A stretch of DNA of 64,000 nt. Origin: Trichoplax adhaerens (Eukaryota > Placozoa > Uniplacotomia > Trichoplacea > Trichoplacidae). Below are positions 13,779 to 26,035 of the stretch, one piece after another. The notes beneath the pieces are model-generated. The model was given only the letters and a program-made list of their open reading frames with translations. It ran no database searches and was not told where the DNA came from. The first letter of the stretch is position 1, and every line of letters begins with the position of its first letter. The stretch spans positions 5,768,411 to 5,832,410 of the forward strand of contig NW_002060948.1 of the NCBI RefSeq assembly GCF_000150275.1, written 5' to 3'. The position numbers were made by a program, and so were the translations under genes.

Positions 13779-15161
13779 TACCGTATTAAAAATTATAATA
13801 TACTTTCAATTTATTAATTTATATGTATTGCAAATGTCTATTTAGAACTAAGATTAGCCATAGCATAAGTTTATATATATATTTTCTAGTGTATCAGAAT
13901 TAGACAATGCTAAATTTGTAATTTATTAACTACCGGTACTTTCTGAAACAGGAGTCTTTCTAAATTTAAAATCGCTTCAGATAGTTCGTTCAGGTAACAA
14001 GAAGTGTCATAGTGGAAATGTTTCTAATAAATCATTAGATCAATTTATTAATGGCCTAGCTGGTTAAGGAAGTTAAAAATATACAAATTGATTCTAGTGC
14101 CTGAAAATTATAGGATATCAGATCCATAATGAACTAAACTAAATTGTATTTACAATCTTGATGAATATGCTAGTTATATTTTAGTCATTATTAAATTCAA
14201 CCGGCCCACTGATGAGATATATAGATCAGAATTATGTTACTGTCGATATATCGTGTTAATAATGTGATGTTCATATAACGTCTATTTAGAAATTGAGGTA
14301 TTTCGATGCTGTTATTCATCTTAAATACTAAGTGTAACGACGCTCATTCACGAATAAAAATGATATCGTATTAAATCAATACTATGGCAGGGTTACTACT
14401 GTATTTTTCAAAGGTTTTACTCCTAGAAAGTGGGTTTACCTTGAATTTTCTTCATGAAATTAAGGCAAATGATGCTATTAGTGAAAAAAGTAAAGTATAA
14501 GGTTAGTCATTCAAATATTCATTTCCGTTGATCTTAATTAAATAGTTTATTAGAAATTCATTCCCTAGCGTAAGGTCTATTTTATATCGATTTTGGAATA
14601 GATAAATTTGTTAAATTCATCGATATTACCAGAAACTTGCTACAACTAAAAAGCCTGCGTAGACGAGTAAAAATATCCTCTTTAATAATATTTTAACGGT
14701 TCGTACAGCATCATTATCAAAATGGCAAATGCTAATCAACTTTTACATCCCAAAATATCCTTACCGTAACCCTAAATATTGGGATTTAACTTGAAATTTA
14801 TTTTTAAATTATCCCTTAACTATCTCACAAGAATTTAGGCGCCTTTACTTCTACATTAAACAACTATAGAACTCTCATTATTCAACTATCTACTGAGCTT
14901 AAGTACCCTTCGGCAGCTGCTATCATGTATTAGTCATAACAGTACGTGAAATTTAGTTCATATCCTTAAGGACAAAATCATTCTTAGGAATAGCCGTAAC
15001 ATCTATACACAGATTTATTTATAATATCATCTATAATTGGATATCTTCAGGATATTCATCACAAGTGTTACAAGACATAACACTACAATTAATTAACATT
15101 AGTTACCGTATAAGAACTCTTACTACAGTACAGCATAATTTACTGTAACAAAATAATAACT
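13779..15161. other. Intergenic DNA after gene D
   Basis: AT-rich sequence with no supported gene, repeat or RNA. No canonical AATAAA is evident close to the gene D stop, so its cleavage site is unplaced. Confidence 0.5.
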
Positions 15162-15827
15162 ACTAGTACAAACTCACGTCGCTTTGCTGACGGTTTACGA
15201 TATTGTATCCATTTGTTAATAATTAACAGATAGTATTACCATTCGACATTATATATATCTCGGTAATAGCCAGGCACTACTATATTCACAGCTATGCTTG
15301 TAGAATACTACTTTTCAATAATGCATTCACGGATGAAATGCTATGAAATGCTATATTAAGATTAGTTCATGGTTCAAAGCACATTATGATAACTAATGTA
15401 CGGTGATGGACATACCAAGTTAAGATTAGCAGGTACTGTACAATGTCCTTAGTACTGTGGTCAATTCTATCTCAATTATTATAATATGTCTAAGGATCGC
15501 TTGCTCTGTCGATAACAACCGTTACAAGAAAATGTAACAATCAAAATCAAAATGGCTGCGTAGAAAACTCTATAAACATTCTATGTTTATTCAGTTTTCA
15601 TCAGAGTATGACATCAAATCAAAATTGAAAGGCCCAGTGGCCACCCTTAGCGATATAACGAATACTATTTTAAAAATCAGTACTCTGCAGAAATTACTAC
15701 CTTAGAGCTATTCGTTTTACATAAAGAAATCTTGGGGTAAAAAGTACGGTAAGAATCTTATACTGACCTATTGAAATGAACCCATAATCACAGTTATCTA
15801 ACAATAGTATAAATACCCCCGTGCTCG
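15162..15827 (+). mobile_element. Transposon-like block, left terminus T2 plus 5' region
   Basis: It begins ACTAGTACAAACTCACGTCG and matches 25344-25893 in reverse complement along its whole length, apart from an extra stretch of roughly 115 bases near 15206-15320. The inner edge reads TATAAATA followed by CCCCCGTGCTCG, which would suit a promoter but is unproven. With the inverted terminus at 18077 it could delimit an element of about 2.9 kb. The start ACTAGT (CACT in the 18077 copy) recalls CACTA-type ends, but the superfamily is not established. Confidence 0.6.
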
Positions 15828-17777
15828 CTTGAAGGGAGGGTGGGTAGGATCGTAGTTCTTCCTGTTAGTTATTATTAGTAATCTCCATATATAAATGTTA
15901 ACCACTAAATTTAGTCATTTAGTCTTCACGATGATTCGCACCGTGACACCTGTGCTCTTCTTAGTTTATGATAGGCACCCACCAATTAAAGCATGTTCTT
16001 AATTTTTGTAATGGCCTCTCTTTTGATGGGCAGATACTGTCTATGAATATCGATATTTATATTCGTCTATCCTAGCTACTTAGCAGAATTAATTTTGATT
16101 ACTTAAAGATCTTATAGAACTCTTTAACTATAGACTGAAAGTTTTAATAGGCAATTTAAATAATGATTAGGCTATCTTACAAGATTATCTTCATAACCTC
16201 TACTGAAAATTACCGTAATCTCGGAGGGAATCTTGCTAAATACAGCTCTATGATTTTAATTATAATCATAACTTGCGCCAGATGGCTCTTATTAATGGAA
16301 CTAAAAGTAAATTATCTATAAATAGCCGTGCCAGGGCTAAAGTTTTTTCAACAGCTAGGTAGAATATTTTTATGGCTTCTTGTAACATCGTCATTAAACA
16401 ACTTTACTCTCAGATTTACAATAAGAAGAGACATTTTTTAAGATGATAGTTTGTTTAATTAATATCGTTCAAATATTTTTTTATCCTATGAGTATGTCTG
16501 TTCTACTATAAAATTTAAAGATAATCATATATGTTTAATATACTGATATAAGTTACTCAAGTACCTAACTCTAGACTTTCCATTATGGTGAAAATTGGTT
16601 CAAAGTAATACAAAATTAAATTATAATCGCTCCAATCTATATTTTTAACACACTTACGCATCGAGTGTAGAGTATAAACTATCATGCAGTAGATGGTCAA
16701 CTTCTTATAATAAATTTTATGCTAAGATTATTTATGATCGGATTACAAATTCTCACTGCTGACATTGGTTTTCTAACAGTTGATCACCTGTAGTAAAAGG
16801 ACTAAAAGTAGAGTCCTTTGTAGTTTTTAGTATGTAATTAGTATTATTTTACTATACAAAATACCTAGAAAGTGATAGTGTCTTTAAGTTTTACCCTGCC
16901 AAATCATCATGTCGCCATCTTTTCTTCTTCATTATTTTACAAGGTATTATATAGATTACTATAGAAGTAGCCCTATAGAGCAAATGCCTAATCTAAAGAA
17001 AGGGCGTTTCATCATCTATTCAAATTGTAAAGAAATTTGACTTAGTAGCAAAACCCTATCCTTAGAGAAAGGGGATTTATAACATGACGATAAAGTACTG
17101 TAAGGTAGTCTATACTCGTACAGTTACAGTACCATCTGACGCTAAAACATCAACTGTCAATACTCGCGAATACTAAGCGGTACTAATGTCAGAAAAGTAG
17201 TCGTAGTAGTCATATAAATTTTTTGATAAGCGATTACTGTGATCTTCATAAAAAGCGGATTTTTCCGGATTTGTGTCCGATATAGTTTTCGGATTCTGGG
17301 ACCGGTCGGGTTTGTGTCCGATATAATTTTCCTGTTTTGGAACCGGTCGGGTTTATTTTTAATTTATGTCTGAATTATAATTTTCTGTTCTAATTTTTGG
17401 ATTTTTGTTCATGAAAAATATCGTAAGAGTTGATTTTTGAGATTTGGACTTTTTGTTATGAATTTGAAACTTTGGAATTTTATGACGTGACTTGAAGTCA
17501 CATTAGGAGATTTAGTGAGGAAAATAGAAAATAAGATCGAAATTGGCAGAGGTTGTGTTGATTGTTAGGTAGTTAGAATGCTGTTTTTATGACTAAATCT
17601 TGATGTTTAAAGGTTGATTTTTAGCTTTTTATAGTGTATTAATGATAGGAATTATGTTAGAAATGAAGTTTGATGTATTTTTATAGTTAGCTTGTTACTT
17701 TTATAGTGTTTTGTAAGGGAATCGTAGGGTAAATTGTGTCTGAACTTTGAATGATTTTTGTTTTCTTAAATGGTGCA
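15828..17777. other. Interior of the putative element, left of the gap; no gene seen
   Basis: No coding exon is supported. From about 17240 the plus strand becomes markedly T- and G-rich and poor in C, unlike the flanks. This stretch includes a 41-bp tandem duplication at 17267-17348. The change suggests that the sequence next to the gap belongs to a different unit, either an insertion or an assembly join. Confidence 0.45.
17267..17348 (+). repeat. 41-bp tandem duplication with ACCGGTC core
   Basis: Two adjacent 41-bp units, 17267-17307 and 17308-17348. Both read GG.TTTGTGTCCGATATA, then a T-rich stretch, then TGG.ACCGGTC. Their CG content is well above the surroundings. Confidence 0.8.
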
Positions 17778-17827
17778 NNNNNNNNNNNNNNNNNNNNNNN
17801 NNNNNNNNNNNNNNNNNNNNNNNNNNN
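17778..17827. other. Assembly gap of 50 N
   Basis: Exactly 50 unresolved bases, the usual placeholder for a scaffold join of unknown length. Composition differs on the two sides, so true adjacency is uncertain. Confidence 0.97.
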
Positions 17828-18055
17828 GGAAATGCACGATCAGTACGTAAATTAAATCAATCTGTAAGTAATATCAGGAATTCTGAAGTAGATAGTACTC
17901 CTAGAGATCAGAATCAGTCAGCAGGTAATCGTAGGAGAAACTATCATCATCGCCGATTACATCGAATAGGAAGATTAGGTGATATTGACTCGATAGCAAC
18001 AATCGATGATGTTGTACCTGCTCAGCATGAGCACATTATCGTAAACCGTCAGTAA
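17828..18055 (+). CDS. Partial Arg-rich reading frame running into a transposon terminus
   Basis: An open frame of 75 codons begins at the gap edge and ends at TAA (18053-18055), inside the inverted terminus T3. The peptide is basic (NRRRNYHHRRLHRIGR), then acidic and hydrophobic (GDIDSIATIDDVV). I do not recognise a domain. The last codons are made from the terminal repeat itself, which suits a transposon-borne gene whose 3' end lies in its terminal repeat, or chance read-through. Translations that cross the N run are meaningless, so only the part after the gap counts. Confidence 0.3.
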   Translation, partial: GNARSVRKLNQSVSNIRNSEVDSTPRDQNQSAGNRRRNYHHRRLHRIGRLGDIDSIATIDDVVPAQHEHIIVNRQ

Positions 18056-18078
18056 AGCGACGGGAGTTTGCACCAGTG
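18030..18078 (-). repeat. Inverted terminus T3 of the transposon-like family
   Basis: On the minus strand it reads CACTGGTGCAAACTCCCGTC, GCTTTACTGACGG, then TTTACGATAATGTGCTCAT. It matches T1 at 288 through GTGCTCAT and matches T2 at 15162 in inverted orientation. T2 and T3 are therefore candidate terminal inverted repeats of one element, 15162-18078. Confidence 0.65.
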
Positions 18079-18086
18079 AACCTGAT

Positions 18087-18308
18087 TCAGCAAATGGCCA
18101 TATCTATATCTAGCTCTAAAGTCCCTCTATAGGCTTTTAGGTCTTCCCTTTGTATATTCCTGCGTTGTTTATATCCACAATAAGAAATATTTTCCCACAA
18201 TGCCGTAGGCTCCATCTTATAAATTAGAGTAAAATAACTCATGAAATTTTCACTATGCGTAAGCTGATGCTCGCTGCTCAACAAAATGTCATACACTTCT
18301 TTTCGCAA
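18087..18308 (-). CDS. Unrecognised minus-strand open frame beside terminus T3
   Basis: An open frame of about 73 codons ends ten bases outside T3. It lacks an ATG at its start (first in-frame Met about 22 codons in) and an obvious splice acceptor. The peptide has a plausible mix of charged and aromatic residues (ALWENISYCGYKQRRN). An open run of this length is unusual in DNA this AT-rich, so it could be an old exon or transposon gene fragment. I cannot assign a function. Confidence 0.2.
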   Translation of the reverse strand: MRKEVYDILLSSEHQLTHSENFMSYFTLIYKMEPTALWENISYCGYKQRRNIQREDLKAYRGTLELDIDMAIC

Positions 18309-21257
18309 GAATTAATATCACGATAACATTTCCCAATAAGAGCCAAATTTTAGTGCTTATGCTTAAGCGATGAGCATCGTCAGTAACTCATTTTAGTAGG
18401 TAGGATATAATTGAAAAGAGGATTGAATCTTGCATTGTGAGTAAAGTTAAACTTGTCCTTTCTCCATAGAGACTCGATTGGTTGTGAGTTTGTAATAGAA
18501 ATTAACTGAAAGGATTATTCAATCAGGAAAAACTTTTCGAAATAATTTCTAGTAAAGAATTTCGCAGCTCAAAATTCTACTTGGTTTGCAACAATCAAAC
18601 TTCAAGTTCTATATCTTGGGAAAGGGATTAACAATTCTATTTGTATTAGCTGAATTTTATTCAGTTTTTACGGTGAAACGTAGCCTGGGGCGCAGCTTGT
18701 ACATTAACGTGATTTTTTCATCAACTATCTATTTTACTCAATTTTTTAGCTTTTATGACGCTCTGTTTCCGCTCTGTAACTCCATAATATCATGGACATA
18801 TCTCGTTCCTCGTATTAGAATACTTTAAAGTACTTCAAACCACATGGATTAACTTTTATCCTATTACATAGTTATCGAATATATTTCTATATCAAACGAG
18901 TTCTTTTATTACGACCGTCTGATCACTTGCATTAAGAAGAATCAACGTATGAAATAATAATTCAAGAGTTACTTCATTATGTAGTCTAATAATGGTGTAT
19001 GTCTCTACTGCTATTGTATCACAGTCTATAATTAATTACCTTTCTTCTTTCCCAGATAATTACAATTCAACTGCCTTACAATGAACTACCAATCGAATGT
19101 ATCTGCTTGGTTATTATAAACTGCCATTGTGTCTATACAACTAACCCACTTCCTGGTAAAACCTGGGGAAACGGGAGAGTGATGAATATGAATAATGATC
19201 ATCAAAATCGATTAATATACAGCATTCATTAAATAGCTAGACAAATAAAATTGCTTATTGTAGTGTATTTAGAATATACTGTAACTATATACCTACTCTT
19301 AAGTATAGACATGTTGTATTGCTCTTATATTTAGACATATCTACAGTCCGCTTACTTCACATTCATATATAGGCTACTGTATTTAGTTATTACGGTACTC
19401 GCTGTTTGCTACAATCATCAGCTATGTTGTAGCCTGTTATGGTATATGTTGTATCTAATTCTACAATCCTATTCTCTGTATTTGCTCTATCTTTAAAACT
19501 ATAAATACCGCCGATTTCCACCTCAGAAATTGTTCGTTTCCTGGTTAGTCTTCACACGTTACTCATGACAGCTTGCACGCTGATCTACCGTAACTACCTC
19601 ACTGTACTTACTTTACAACTTAAAATAAAGCATAACTTTTATACAACTTTTGGTGTACTAATTGTAAATGGAAACTAAATCTCAATCCTCCGAGATATCG
19701 AACCCCCCATCACACTTATTTAATACATTCCATTCTTCAAAACAAATATTTAAACAGTATTCATTTGGGAAGGTGTGCAATTGTTCTGTATTATAAAAGC
19801 TTCGTTTCAAAGGATGACTTTGATGGTTATATTAACTTATTTTAACTTCCATTAATTAGTATTCGAATTGAACAATTAAATTCAAAACGTTATACAGTAC
19901 AGGTTTTTCACTTCCGTATTCAGTGGAAATATTGAATAAAAAGAGAGATAGCAAGTAAACTGACAGCAGTTGATCTACCACTACTTCTGGTTCGCAATAG
20001 GCTTAGACAGCTACAAGGTCACTTTGTTTTAAAATTTCTACTTCAAGGTACAACGTGATTTTCTTCAAGGATTTTTTCTTTCCACTATAATTAATGCTAT
20101 TTACTTTTAAATTGAATGCGATTCGATAAATTTAGTATTAATCGGTCATTTAAAATTTATTTTTAACTTAAATTGCGTTTAAATTTGCTTAGTTTTACCT
20201 TAATGCGTGAAATGTAGGTTACCGTAAAAGTAAGTCAAAAATTTTCCATTGGCTTGAAGAAAAGTAGAGATTTATCAAGTCTAAAAGGGAATCTTTTTTA
20301 CCCATAGTTAACTGTTCATAACTCTACTCTATCCGAATAAAGTAAGCAGCAAGATCTTAGTTATAACCTCTACATCATGTAATGTTGCCTACTTTTATAT
20401 TTTCTGCCCGTCTACAGTATTGGCTAATTTCGGACATTGGCCGCAACCTATATATATCAGGCCAACAAACTATTGCACGTTACCGTACCTTACCATTTAA
20501 GTAATCTTTCGATCTTAACCGCTATATACACTTATCAACGCAGCAGGTCATAAATTGTCCTTGATTTTATGCTATAGAAAATAGAGTACATACATCGGCG
20601 TTAATAGCATATTAATAGTATACTTACACAAGCTATCACAAGTAGGGTGTACTAGTAGTATTACTGTTAATGGCAAATTCTTATCTTGGCCAGAATAAGG
20701 TTCAAATCGGCTATAGTGCTTCTATAGACATTTAATTATAAGGTCTTCACTTTTTACTTCCTGTTTCGGTAAAGTATTAAGATTATATTGTGCTTGTAGC
20801 ATATGACTTAATACAAGTATTCTAAGTTGTTCTTAAATATAGATACTTTGATAAACTTATAGCACTGTAAACAGGTATAGTTTGTTATGTTTGAACATTT
20901 ATAGCACTTACAGTCTTCGCCATTTTCGACAATTATTTCGTTACTTTAAGACAGCCAGCTTAAACTTGAAGTTTAAAATAAAGAATCGATTTTCTTACGC
21001 AACGCATTTAAGTTAATCTCAAAATAACTACTCAATCTGTTTCCGATAAATTATCGAATCCTCCATCACATTTTCCACTCATGCTCATTAATATAAACTT
21101 TACCATAAGTTTATGACTATTTTTGTATCTGGCATCATAAAAATTGGCAGTAACTGCTTTTCAGTAATTGTAACGTAAATTAACAACCGATTAATTTTAA
21201 TTAGGAAAGATTCCTTAGCTCATTTGAATTTTCAAATACCGGTCAGAATCCTTCACC
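18309..21257. other. Intergenic DNA before gene C
   Basis: No supported gene or RNA. A plus-strand open frame near 18586-18828 is hydrophobic and low in complexity, with no family likeness. The rest is AT-rich unique-looking sequence. Confidence 0.5.
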
Positions 21258-23706
21258 ATGCCACGCATTACATCTCCAATGACTGTTCTTTCGGAAGGAA
21301 TTCGGAAAATTAATATCCATTTAAACATTGTCATTGTCTTGACAGTGATTCAATTGGCCGCCACAGTACCAGCTTTAGTAATGCCTTGTAGATATGGTCT
21401 GTATGTGCTCAGCTTAGTACAATATTATAACTCATTCTGGATTGCTGGGCCGGTAAGTCAATTAATAATAATTTTGTTATTAGCTAACAATATTAGAATA
21501 GTCAAACCTCATGGCAATTTTGGTCGTACCGCAAAATGATCTGCTGAAATATAGAAAATAGAATATAGCTTATATAAAGTCTAGAAGTATCGTGACATAA
21601 TTAATATTATTACTAGGTCTTTTAGAGTAGAATTTCAAGTTAGAGGTAATCATTCTAAATTTCAAACAGTGCATGTTGGTATATAAGAAATTGCAGTCGA
21701 TGATAAAAGAAAGGATAGATTTAATTTAGCCATATCGATAGTTGTGACTTATTGCCACTTACTTTAGCTCCATTAAGCAAAAGTTGGTAATTGCATTTTA
21801 GACTTTATTAGCTTGTTAGTTAAATATATTGACATATTGACATATTGCTTATTCGATATCTTGAAACTATAGCACAATTTGATAGTTGCTACTTTAAAAT
21901 TGAAAACTACTTCGGAATCATCTACGATAGAGTTTTATATAGAACGGAAGAGATATCGAATAAAATAAGATATATTGCTGATACCATATCGGGAACATAA
22001 TTTATTTAAACTCTTATATTCTACCAAATTGTCATGCTTATACTATTCGGTTGCATTCTCCTGACTTCCGAATTTTGTAACAAACCTATCAAAGTTTTGT
22101 TTCTAATCTAGAAGAAATCTAATTCTCACAAATTGGCAGTCTTAGTCTAGATAGAATTTAAAAAAGCTTTTATTGCAGTTTTTATTACAGCGGTTTAGAA
22201 TAGCAAAGCAATACTGAACTACTATCAAGAATCTAGTATAAATTATCTTGAACCCAATTAAATCAAGATCTCCTACTTGCAGTTTTAAATACGAGTGTAT
22301 TTAGTTTGGCCTATTGGCAGCAATAATATCCCTTACAATCATACCAGAATCATCAATAAATTATTTTTCTTCAAATACGGTATTAATCTATCTATTTGAG
22401 ACGGTTATGTCTATATTAATGTCTAACACAGTAAGGTTTTAGGCTTCTATAAAATTGTAATATTTTAATTTGCACTGACATTGTACTGTAATTTAGATAA
22501 CCGGCTATTGCTAGTTATATAATCGAAAATGATTGCAATTATAGCCAACATTTTGAAATACAAGCAAAGCGGTAATATTTGTTAATTATTAGTAAATTTA
22601 ATTATATTAAATATTGTAGTCGACACAATTGAATATGAAGAGCATCCTTACAGTACTGCAACGCTTTAAAATTGCATAATTTTATTATTATTTGTCAGTT
22701 GAGAAAATGAATACTATTCGCTAATATCCACGTAATGCCCAAGATTGACCATAATCTGTACAGAAGATCGATCTACGCGCTATAATTTTAACTTAAAGTG
22801 GTCTATCCCTTATAATTTGACACCATGCTGAAATAGATTGTATATAATCATCTTATGTCACTGATTCAACTTCTAATTACTATTAGGGAGAATTGATAAC
22901 GAACTGCTTTGCTTCTATATTTTACTAACATATCATGTTTACAGAATTGAATACAGTTGAGTAATATCATGTCTTCTTTACTGTTATGATCAAAATATAT
23001 TAGATGCTGGTTTTTGCCCTTTCTGGCCGTTATATCAACAAAAATCTAACACTAGAAGCTGTAAGTTTATTATTCTGAAAATTGTAAAAGTAATACTTCC
23101 GTAAATTAAAACTGCATCTCATTGTACTGTCGATGTTAAGGATGTTGCGCGTCTTTTTCTTTAGATAACAATACATAAAGGGTTGAATATCATATGTATA
23201 CTTTGTGTTGGTGCGGGTTACGTTATTCTGGGCTTAACCTACCAAGCATTACTCTCAGTCAGCGATTCGTCTATTTCGATTTCTTGTGGTTCGGTGCTCG
23301 TTTCTTTTAGCCAATATCAAACCATAGCTATCGTCGTTGCAGTTATACATTCTATCGTCTACATTTATTACATGTCGGCTTGTGGAACAACTTGGAGAAC
23401 ATACATTATTTGTGTTGCAAGTATGGCTTTATTACAAACTGGCAGTAATTCAAGAATTCCGGTAAGATTAATCTTCAGTAATGTCAAAAATAGACTCACA
23501 AAGGAACTCCTTTAGTTTCCAACAATTACGATCATCTAAATATCTTCCGATTAGTTTCTAGTATTTTTGCAAAAGCGAAAATATTAAAATGACATTTGTT
23601 GGGGTTAATCTCTATTTAGGTGCAACAACTACGCGACGAACCTCCCGAATATGGGCAGGATCTCGTTAGTTCAAAGAACGTAGCTATAGACATGGATGCA
23701 AAATAA
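21258..23706 (+). CDS. MS4A-like four-transmembrane protein, gene C
   Basis: Four exons, 21258-21452, 23004-23060, 23165-23461 and 23620-23706, all phase 0, giving 211 aa. Exon 1 encodes the N-terminus, TM1 (IVIVLTVIQLAATVPAL), MPCRYGLY and FWIAGP with a GTAAGT donor. Exon 2 (57 bp, two codons shorter than in the sisters) completes TM2 (MLVFALSGRYINKN). Exon 3 has TM3 (GAGYVILGL), a Ser-rich loop with one Cys (SISCGS) and TM4 with VYIYY. Exon 4 is an acidic cytosolic tail ending in TAA. Intron 1 is 1.55 kb, the longest in the family. Genes A, B and D are its closest relatives. Confidence 0.75.
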
Positions 23707-24999
23707 ATCAAACAATTAGATCTTTCGAATCACGGTATTCATAAACAGTCTATTTATATGACTTTGATTTAATTGGAAAAGATGCTAATGCTATAAAGGT
23801 TAATTTTTAGAGTGCTACTTCAAGCCTTTATTGCATTAAGTATTACAGCTTGCTTAAATTATCTTACTTAGTTTAATTGCAGTAGATTTCACTTAGTATC
23901 TTAGTATATTGTGGATCTGAGTACTTTATTCAGGTTAGAATATAACAATATCCAGTAGTATCATTTTCTTAATAATTATATATTGTAGGAATGTAATTTA
24001 AGGGATATATTGAAGTAGTATAACATTTTATTTCAATGATAATAAAATTGATACCTAACTTTAATCATAAATTGTGGTAGAAATATGATACTTTGCTATC
24101 AAATGCCGCGTGAATTCGACATTTAGATCTAACGTCCAATTTTAAGATTGCTGGTTTTTCCCAGTGCTTTATCATAGTTATGTTTAATAAAACGTAGAAA
24201 GACGCAATTTATATTTGAAATACAATTGTCATTAATTTAGTAATTTCGAAAATCTAGGGTAGTATTTATCTTCTCATATGTGCTTAATTGCTAGTTTAAT
24301 TTAGAATATTTTAGAGTGATAAATTAATGGTCAGATACCGCCAATTGTTTTATATTGCATCTATAAGGTAGTATAATTAAATAGCTGAGTGGTTTAAGTT
24401 AGGTAAGTAGAGAGGTAAAGGTTGGAGTATTCCTAAAAGTTGTGAGTAATTTCATTTTTAGATGGTTTGGTTGGTTATAATAGTAGTTCTGCCCTTTTGT
24501 AATTACTTTACTTGATTTGGTAAGGTTGTGATTAGAATTTATAATAAACAGGCGTTTTCCCCTAAATTAAGCAATGATAGGACTTAAAAGTCGCTAGTTT
24601 TGATAATTATAATTGGACGCCCATTATAACTCTATATTCATGATTTTTGACCGAGCATATTATCAGCAACGTCGTTAGTAATCTTTTTAAAAGCAATCCA
24701 TAATTACTTTCCTATTGGGTAAGTAACCTTTAATGGTGATATTGATATAAGCGATTTACTAAGCTAAGGTAATAATCATTTGGATAAAATACACTAGAAC
24801 AGAATAAAATATGATACCTCAGAAAGCTGAAGCAGCATATATTATAGACATGAAACGGTAGATGTCAAGCAAATAAAGCATACAATAGCGAATTGGATAT
24901 CAATCTTAAGGATTACAATAATAGAATAAATTTCAAACATCAATTTCTTATAGTAGTTTAGATTATATAATTATTAGTTTATATTAATAATCACGCTAC

Positions 25000-26035
25000 A
25001 GTACTACGATAAAGGGCCTTCTCAAAAACATAACGGTTTTTTATAAACTTCACTTTATTGCATAAGATTAGGTTTATCTTACAACTACCAAGGACTATCT
25101 AACTGCAATCAGACTATCTCTGGACTATCTAAATTATTACAGATTTTCATAATTTATATAAAATTAGTTACACAATGATTTTCCTTCAAATACAATCATA
25201 TGTAAATTCACTATCGCGCTATCAATTCATAATTCACTCTTCTGGTTAAAGCGTCATAATATAAATCTCGCAGTTTTAACATACAGTACTTAGCGCAATC
25301 TATTACTTACCTAAGAATCATAATATAACCATCTCAATATAAACGAGCAGCGCGGGGATATTTATACTACTATTAGATGACTGTGATTATGGGTTCATTT
25401 CAATAGGTCAGTATAAGATTCTTACCGTACTTTTTACCTCAAGATTTCTTCATGTAAAACGAATAGCTCTAAGGTAGCAATTTCCGCAGAGTACTGATTT
25501 TTAAAATAGTATTCGTTATATCGCTAAGGGTGGCCGCTGGGCCTTTCAATGTTGATTTGATGTAATACTCTGATGAAAATTGAATAAACATAGAATCTTT
25601 ATAGAGTTTTCTACACAGCCATTTTGATTGTTACATTTTCTTATAATGGTTGTTATAGACAGAGCAAGCGATCCTTAGACACATTATAATAATTGAGATA
25701 GAATTGACCACAGTACTAAGGACATTGTACCGCACTGTCGATAGCTTACAGTACCTGCTAATCTTAACTTGGTATGTCCATCACCGTACATTAGTTATCA
25801 TAATGCGCTTTGGAGCATGAACTAATCTTAATATAGCATTTCATAGCATTTCATCTGTGAATCGTCAGCAAAGCGACGTGAGTTTGTACTAGTTATTACA
25901 ATACGTAGTGTAAACATCTTCACAATCAGGCACTTATGCAATATTATAATATAGAGTACTGTACAATTTATTTATTTTCGTAAGATCCTATTATCTTAGT
26001 CTTAAGCTTATTTGGGGCTCCACTACAGGTACTAA
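25000..26035 (+). repeat. Dispersed repeat R1, copy split by an insertion
   Basis: The left part 25000-25343 and right part 25894-26035 together match 11110-11615 in the same orientation. The join is clear: ATCTCAATATAA is followed by foreign DNA, and the R1 match resumes with TA.AATA.GTA..TAAAC and later CTTATTTGGGGCTCCACTAC. Identity is high enough to align by eye but with many substitutions. Confidence 0.65.
25344..25893 (-). mobile_element. Transposon-like block inserted in R1, terminus T4
   Basis: This is the reverse-complement partner of 15162-15827, lacking about 115 internal bases just inside the terminus. Its outer end reads ACTAGTACAAACTCACGTCG on the minus strand. No open frame is present. 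It may be a deletion derivative or a solo end of the larger element. Confidence 0.7.

Noticed and set aside
18586-18828. Hydrophobic plus-strand open frame
   Set aside because: No MS4A-like motif, no acceptor or donor in phase, and composition as expected from T-rich DNA.
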